Shown here: positions 18,599 through 22,359 of the stretch, piece after piece | Layout: each line of letters begins with the position of its first letter | Position numbering within the stretch: position 1 is the stretch's first letter | DNA from: a virus | IMG/VR virus record: IMGVR_UViG_3300005613_000440 | Location: 1-22,359 of that record | Length of the DNA stretch: 22,359 bases | Reading direction: 5' to 3' (one strand) | Program-made: the position numbers and the translations under genes | Notes under the pieces: generated by a model | Seen by the model: only the letters and a program-made list of their open reading frames with translations | Told to the model about the DNA's origin: nothing | Databases searched by the model: none

Positions 18599-21595
18599 AT
18601 GGCAAGAACAATCGCAATTGAATTAGAAGTTAATGGTGTTAAAGAAAGTGTTAAAACCATAGGTGAGTTAGAAACCGCTATTGAAAGTTTAACAGAAGAA
18701 CTTAAAAACACCGATATAGGTAGTGAAAAGTTTAACCAATTAACAAATGAGTTAAACAAAGCGAAGAGTGAATTAAAAACATTTGAAGCCAGTTTTGAGG
18801 GATTAGACCCCCAACAAAAAACGCAGGCTTATGTCGCTTTCGCAGAGAGTGTCTCATCAGGTATATTGTTGGCACAGGAAGCGTTAAGGTCATTTGGTGT
18901 TGAAAATGAAAATGTTAATAGTGCGGTTGAAGCATCAACAAAGGCCATCAACTTCGCACTTCAGGCTCGTATTCTTTTAGAGGGGGCTTTGGAGGCAAGA
19001 GTTCTTGCCACATCACTCGCACAAAAAGCGTTAAATACCTCTGTTGTCGCAGGGAATAGAGCACTTAAGGTTTTATTTACAACCATAGCAGCAAACCCAT
19101 TAGGTGCGGTTCTTGCCGTTGTTGGATTACTGGTTACCGCATTTATTTCTTTGAGTGATGCGACTGAAGAAAATACAGAAGAAACAGATAAGAACAACGA
19201 AGCACTTGAAAGACAGAACCAATTAAGGGAGGCACAGGCTCGTATCATACAACAAGCGGAAGATGAGATTAGAAGGGCAAGAGAAGAGGGAACACAAGCG
19301 TTAAGAGAACAAGCGGATATATTGGAACAAAGACAAGACATATTAGATGACGAGGTTGATAAATTGAGAGATTTGGCAAGAGAAACTTTGGTTCAAATTA
19401 ACCAACAAAAGATATTAAGAGGTAGTACTGAAGATTTGGAAAAAAGATATGAAGATATAATAAAACAATTAGAAACAGCAACTGAAGAAGCGGGGGCTAA
19501 TGCGAAGGTATTGGAAAGTTTAAGAAAAGAGTTGGAGAATATAGACAAACAAATATCTCAAAATGAATTGGATAGGTTCAAAGGTGATTTGGAAGGAGCA
19601 AGAAAGGAATTAGATAAGTTAAACAGAAGTTTATTGGATTTTGGTGAAACCCCTACACCAAAGGTTATAGAAGACCTTGAAGAATTGGTAAGACAACAAA
19701 TTAGATTACAAGAGATTACAGAAGAAAGTAGAAAAACTCTTGGTGATGTGTTTAATGATTATACTAATAATGTAATAACTGCGTTAAGGTCTAATGATAG
19801 TTTCGGTGAAAGTTATGAAACCACAAGAAAACAATTAACAGACGCATTTAGAACTGGTGATATTGAAACTTTCCAAGAAGCGATAGATAAAGTTTATGAT
19901 ACATATTTTGACGAGAATAGTAATTTTAATGACGAACAAAGAAGAACCATAACTCAATTATTATCCAATTATAGAGTGGCGTTCCAACAATTACAACAAT
20001 TCGGTATAGATAGTGGTGAAGAGTTTGATACTATTGTATCCCCCTTATTAAATAAATTAGCAGAAAAATTAAGATTGGAAGGTTCTATTAAGTTTGAAAG
20101 AACTGATACTGAAAAGGCAGGTGAAGAAGCAGGTGAAGACGCTGCCAGTTCATATTTTGATGCTTTTGAAAAATATAAAACACGAACAGGTGTTGAATTA
20201 TCACCCATAGTTGATGAAACTAATTTAGAAAATGTATTAAAGAGATTTGAATTATTCCGTGAAAAAATAGAAGAAATTAAACAAAGTGAATTATCATTAG
20301 AAGATGTTTTATCAGGTAGTGAAGAGTTTTATAACTTAAGAAACGAACTAATAAACACTTTTAGTGAAGAGTTTTTAAAAAGTGCTGATATACAAAAATT
20401 GGCTGAAGAAGATAGAACGGCAGCACAAGAAGAAGCAATTAAAAGAGCAAGAGAAACGGCTGATGGTGTTATAAATATAATTACAAATACAGCGATTGCT
20501 GAAGATGCAATTAGGGGTGTATTTAATGAAGTTGAAGATTTACAAAATCAAATAAAAGATAATACACAAAATGTAGATACATTCTTGGGTCTTATTATAG
20601 AGAACTTTGATGAGATAGGAAAACAAATAAAATTAGAGGAGTTATTAGACCCTTCAGCAGCATTAGAAGACAACTTCCAACAGATAGTATCATTCTTTGA
20701 AAGTATCGGTGTTGATAGTGTTAATATATTATTTAACACTGAAGAAGAAAAACTGGCAATCGTTAATTTATTCCTAAAGAAAAGACAAGAGTTATTAGAG
20801 GAAAATGCGGAGAAGGAACAAGAGATACAAGAAAAAACATTAGATGATACATTAAATAATTACCAAGAGATAGTTAATGGACTTAACCAACTTACATTAT
20901 CTTTGGGTGAGAAATCACAATTACAAATAGAACGAATTGAAGCAAGGCGAGAAGAAAGTTTGGCTAATGTGGTTGGTGATACAGAAGAGGCTGAAGCATT
21001 AAGAACAGAAATCACAGAGGATGCCAATAGAGAAATTGTTGAGGTTGAGAGAAAGGCAAGATTAAGGGAATTACAATTTACGAAGATACAAGGTGTCGCT
21101 GATTTAGCACAAGCACTTATCAACGCACAGAAATTACCCCCTCCGTTTAATGTTATTCAATCAGGTATTGTTGCAACTGCTGGAGCGGTTCAACTTGCCG
21201 TTATTGAAAGTCAAATACAGGATTTACAAGGAGCACAAGGATTTGCTACTGGTGGTTTTGTATCAGGAGAGGGAACGGGGACAAGTGATAGTATCCCCGC
21301 ATTCTTAAGTAATGGTGAGTTTGTTGTTAATGCAAAAGCAACAAAACAATATTTACCTTTATTGGAGAAAATAAACAACGAAGAACAACAATTTAATAAG
21401 TTCGCAAATGGGGGTTTTGTGTTGGATGGATTAAATATTCCATCATCAAATATACAGAATATTTTTGATGATAGTAGAATTATAGAAGAATTGAGAAAAA
21501 CAAGACAAGAACCACTACGAGCCTATGTCTTTGAAAAGGATATTACCGACGCACAACAGATTGAGAAGCGATTACAGGAACTTTCCAAATTGTGA
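18599..21595 (+). CDS. Tail tape-measure protein
   Basis: A 998-aa protein, the longest in the window. It is mostly coiled coil (residues about 20-70, 200-340 and 640-860, rich in Glu, Lys, Gln and Leu) with a hydrophobic segment at about 152-183 (NPLGAVLAVVGLLVTAFISL). The C-terminus carries GFATGGFVSGEGTGTSDSIP and AFLSNGEFVVNAKATKQYLP (residues about 880-920), the typical Bacteroidota-phage tape-measure ending. It sets tail length and probably helps DNA entry through the membrane segment. By the usual scale of about 1.5 angstrom per residue it would specify a tail near 150 nm. That figure assumes a standard siphovirus tail. An ATATTTAT element precedes it, and the next element follows its stop. 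Confidence 0.88.
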   Translation: MARTIAIELEVNGVKESVKTIGELETAIESLTEELKNTDIGSEKFNQLTNELNKAKSELKTFEASFEGLDPQQKTQAYVAFAESVSSGILLAQEALRSFGVENENVNSAVEASTKAINFALQARILLEGALEARVLATSLAQKALNTSVVAGNRALKVLFTTIAANPLGAVLAVVGLLVTAFISLSDATEENTEETDKNNEALERQNQLREAQARIIQQAEDEIRRAREEGTQALREQADILEQRQDILDDEVDKLRDLARETLVQINQQKILRGSTEDLEKRYEDIIKQLETATEEAGANAKVLESLRKELENIDKQISQNELDRFKGDLEGARKELDKLNRSLLDFGETPTPKVIEDLEELVRQQIRLQEITEESRKTLGDVFNDYTNNVITALRSNDSFGESYETTRKQLTDAFRTGDIETFQEAIDKVYDTYFDENSNFNDEQRRTITQLLSNYRVAFQQLQQFGIDSGEEFDTIVSPLLNKLAEKLRLEGSIKFERTDTEKAGEEAGEDAASSYFDAFEKYKTRTGVELSPIVDETNLENVLKRFELFREKIEEIKQSELSLEDVLSGSEEFYNLRNELINTFSEEFLKSADIQKLAEEDRTAAQEEAIKRARETADGVINIITNTAIAEDAIRGVFNEVEDLQNQIKDNTQNVDTFLGLIIENFDEIGKQIKLEELLDPSAALEDNFQQIVSFFESIGVDSVNILFNTEEEKLAIVNLFLKKRQELLEENAEKEQEIQEKTLDDTLNNYQEIVNGLNQLTLSLGEKSQLQIERIEARREESLANVVGDTEEAEALRTEITEDANREIVEVERKARLRELQFTKIQGVADLAQALINAQKLPPPFNVIQSGIVATAGAVQLAVIESQIQDLQGAQGFATGGFVSGEGTGTSDSIPAFLSNGEFVVNAKATKQYLPLLEKINNEEQQFNKFANGGFVLDGLNIPSSNIQNIFDDSRIIEELRKTRQEPLRAYVFEKDITDAQQIEKRLQELSKL

Positions 21596-21604
21596 TATAT
21601 TTAT
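21596..21604 (+). promoter_or_regulatory. ATATTTAT boundary element after the tape-measure gene
   Basis: TATATTTAT begins on the base after the TGA stop and ends 6 nt before the ATG at 21611. Confidence 0.5.
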
Positions 21605-21610
21605 ATTAAG

Positions 21611-22359
21611 ATGAAAATATACGAATTAAGAGTTGATGATGAGATATTGGAGGATACTACCCTTGATGGGTTGGTTGATTATACTTCGGTATCTGAAATA
21701 GCGTTGGTAGAAAATCCTGCTATTGAAACTGAATGGGTATATTTCTCAAGTGAGAAATTTGAGAGTTATAATGACTATCCAAGAGCAGCAAGTGATAACG
21801 CTTGTAGAGCCGTTAAATGGGCTGAAGAAAACGGATGGGGTAGTTGTGGAACTAATGTTGGAAAACAACGAGCACATCAGTTGTGTAATAGAGAAAAGAT
21901 TAGTATAGAAACCATTGCTCGTATGGCTTCATTTGAAAGACATAGAAGATGGAAAGATGTGCCGTATGATGAAGGATGTGGTGGTTTGATGTGGGACGCA
22001 TGGGGTGGAGACGAAGGTATTAAATACGCTCAAAGAAAGTTAAGGTTATTGGAAAGACAAAACTTTATTACACCCAACCCTTGTCAGGAAGGTTATGAAG
22101 CAATTGGAACGAAGATAAAGAATGGTAGGGAAGTTCCAAATTGTGTTCCAATTTCATTATCTGATGAAAGGTTTGATGCTGTTGTAGATATTGACGGATT
22201 ACCCCTTTATAAGACACAGAGTGAAGCAGAAAGTATTGCTAGTATGATGGGTTGTGAGGGTTCTCATGCTCACGAATACGAAGGTGAGACATTATACATG
22301 CCTTGTAAGAGTATGGAGGATACAAAGAAGTTATGGGATGAGAGTTCAACTGAAGAATT
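21611..22359 (+). CDS. Putative XkdF-like prohead protease/head protein, 3' truncated by window
   Basis: Open from the ATG at 21611 to the window end (249 codons, no stop), so incomplete. Residues about 25-42 (TSVSEIALVENPAIETEW) match the N-terminal Val-x-NPA signature of XkdF-like phage proteases. Residues about 53-145 are a known phage accessory module: AASDNACRAVKWAEENGWGS, CGTNVGKQRAHQLCNRE, SIETIARMASFERHRRWKDV and CGGLMWDAWGG. Two smaller Cys motifs follow: CQEGYEAIGTKIKNGREVPN with CVPI, and CEGSHAHEYEGETLYMPC. The whole would be a composite head-assembly protein. The protease assignment is moderate because the catalytic residues are not evident in the visible part. If correct, the capsid gene should follow outside the window. 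Confidence 0.6.
   Translation, partial: MKIYELRVDDEILEDTTLDGLVDYTSVSEIALVENPAIETEWVYFSSEKFESYNDYPRAASDNACRAVKWAEENGWGSCGTNVGKQRAHQLCNREKISIETIARMASFERHRRWKDVPYDEGCGGLMWDAWGGDEGIKYAQRKLRLLERQNFITPNPCQEGYEAIGTKIKNGREVPNCVPISLSDERFDAVVDIDGLPLYKTQSEAESIASMMGCEGSHAHEYEGETLYMPCKSMEDTKKLWDESSTEE

Noticed and set aside
18961-19341. Ser/Cys/Ala-rich minus-strand frame across the tape-measure gene
   Set aside because: Typical antisense shadow of coiled-coil coding sequence; several similar ones lie at 19969-20208, 20548-20739 and 20860-21123.

Overview
The window is about 22 kb of a tailed-phage genome, very probably a siphovirus-like phage (or prophage) of a Bacteroidota host. The host inference has three supports. 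Eight intergenic promoters fit the Bacteroidota pattern TTG-N19/20-TAnnTTTG. Gene starts lack purine-rich Shine-Dalgarno sequences. The portal, tail and tape-measure proteins resemble those known from flavobacterial phages. The DNA is AT-rich and tightly packed, with many TAATG and ATGA stop/start overlaps. No tRNA, CRISPR array, integrase or insertion sequence was seen.

Layout. (1) 29-5938, plus strand: a tail-fibre and display block (GGxN-repeat fibre, a 58-aa protein, two adjacent paralogues with Pro/Thr/Ser-rich linkers, a 335-aa structural protein, a second small fibre-like protein), then the portal and a possible connector. It ends at a bidirectional terminator. (2) 5953-8074, minus strand: eight small genes, probably early or host-takeover genes, in short units with their own promoters. 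Two of them (37 and 45 aa) are very short. (3) About 8095-8530, minus strand: a gene-free stretch with a perfect promoter at one end, an intrinsic terminator at the other, and a nested set of long-range complementary helices between them. I read it as an undescribed structured phage RNA of about 435 nt. (4) 8605-12713, plus strand: a DUF3820-like protein, a membrane/coiled-coil protein, small unknowns, a two-TM holin candidate, terminase small subunit, a GIY-YIG nuclease cassette, terminase large subunit and an HNH nuclease. (5) 12710-21595, plus strand: tail morphogenesis. A tail-assembly-chaperone-like gene carries a T10 run holding a -1 slippery heptamer and opens into a -1 extension. It is followed by a terminator/completion pair, two large tail proteins and a 998-aa tape-measure protein. 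(6) 21611 to the window end: the 5' part of a putative XkdF-like prohead protease.

Two promoter-like signals suggest a temporal programme. The first is the host-type TTG-N19/20-TAnnTTTG element. It precedes five of the eight minus-strand genes (directly, with the others downstream in the same units), the RNA gene, the DUF3820-like gene and the GIY-YIG gene. The second is the string (A/T)ATATTTAT without a -33 box. It sits at eight gene boundaries of the structural/lysis/packaging block, in five cases 4-6 nt before the ATG. That spacing implies leaderless or nearly leaderless mRNAs.

The main candidates for something undescribed are the structured RNA, the recurrent ATATTTAT element, the chaperone frameshift, and the Pro/Thr-linked cysteine-rich modules in three tail proteins. 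All functional names rest on visible motifs and remembered family features. No database search was run.
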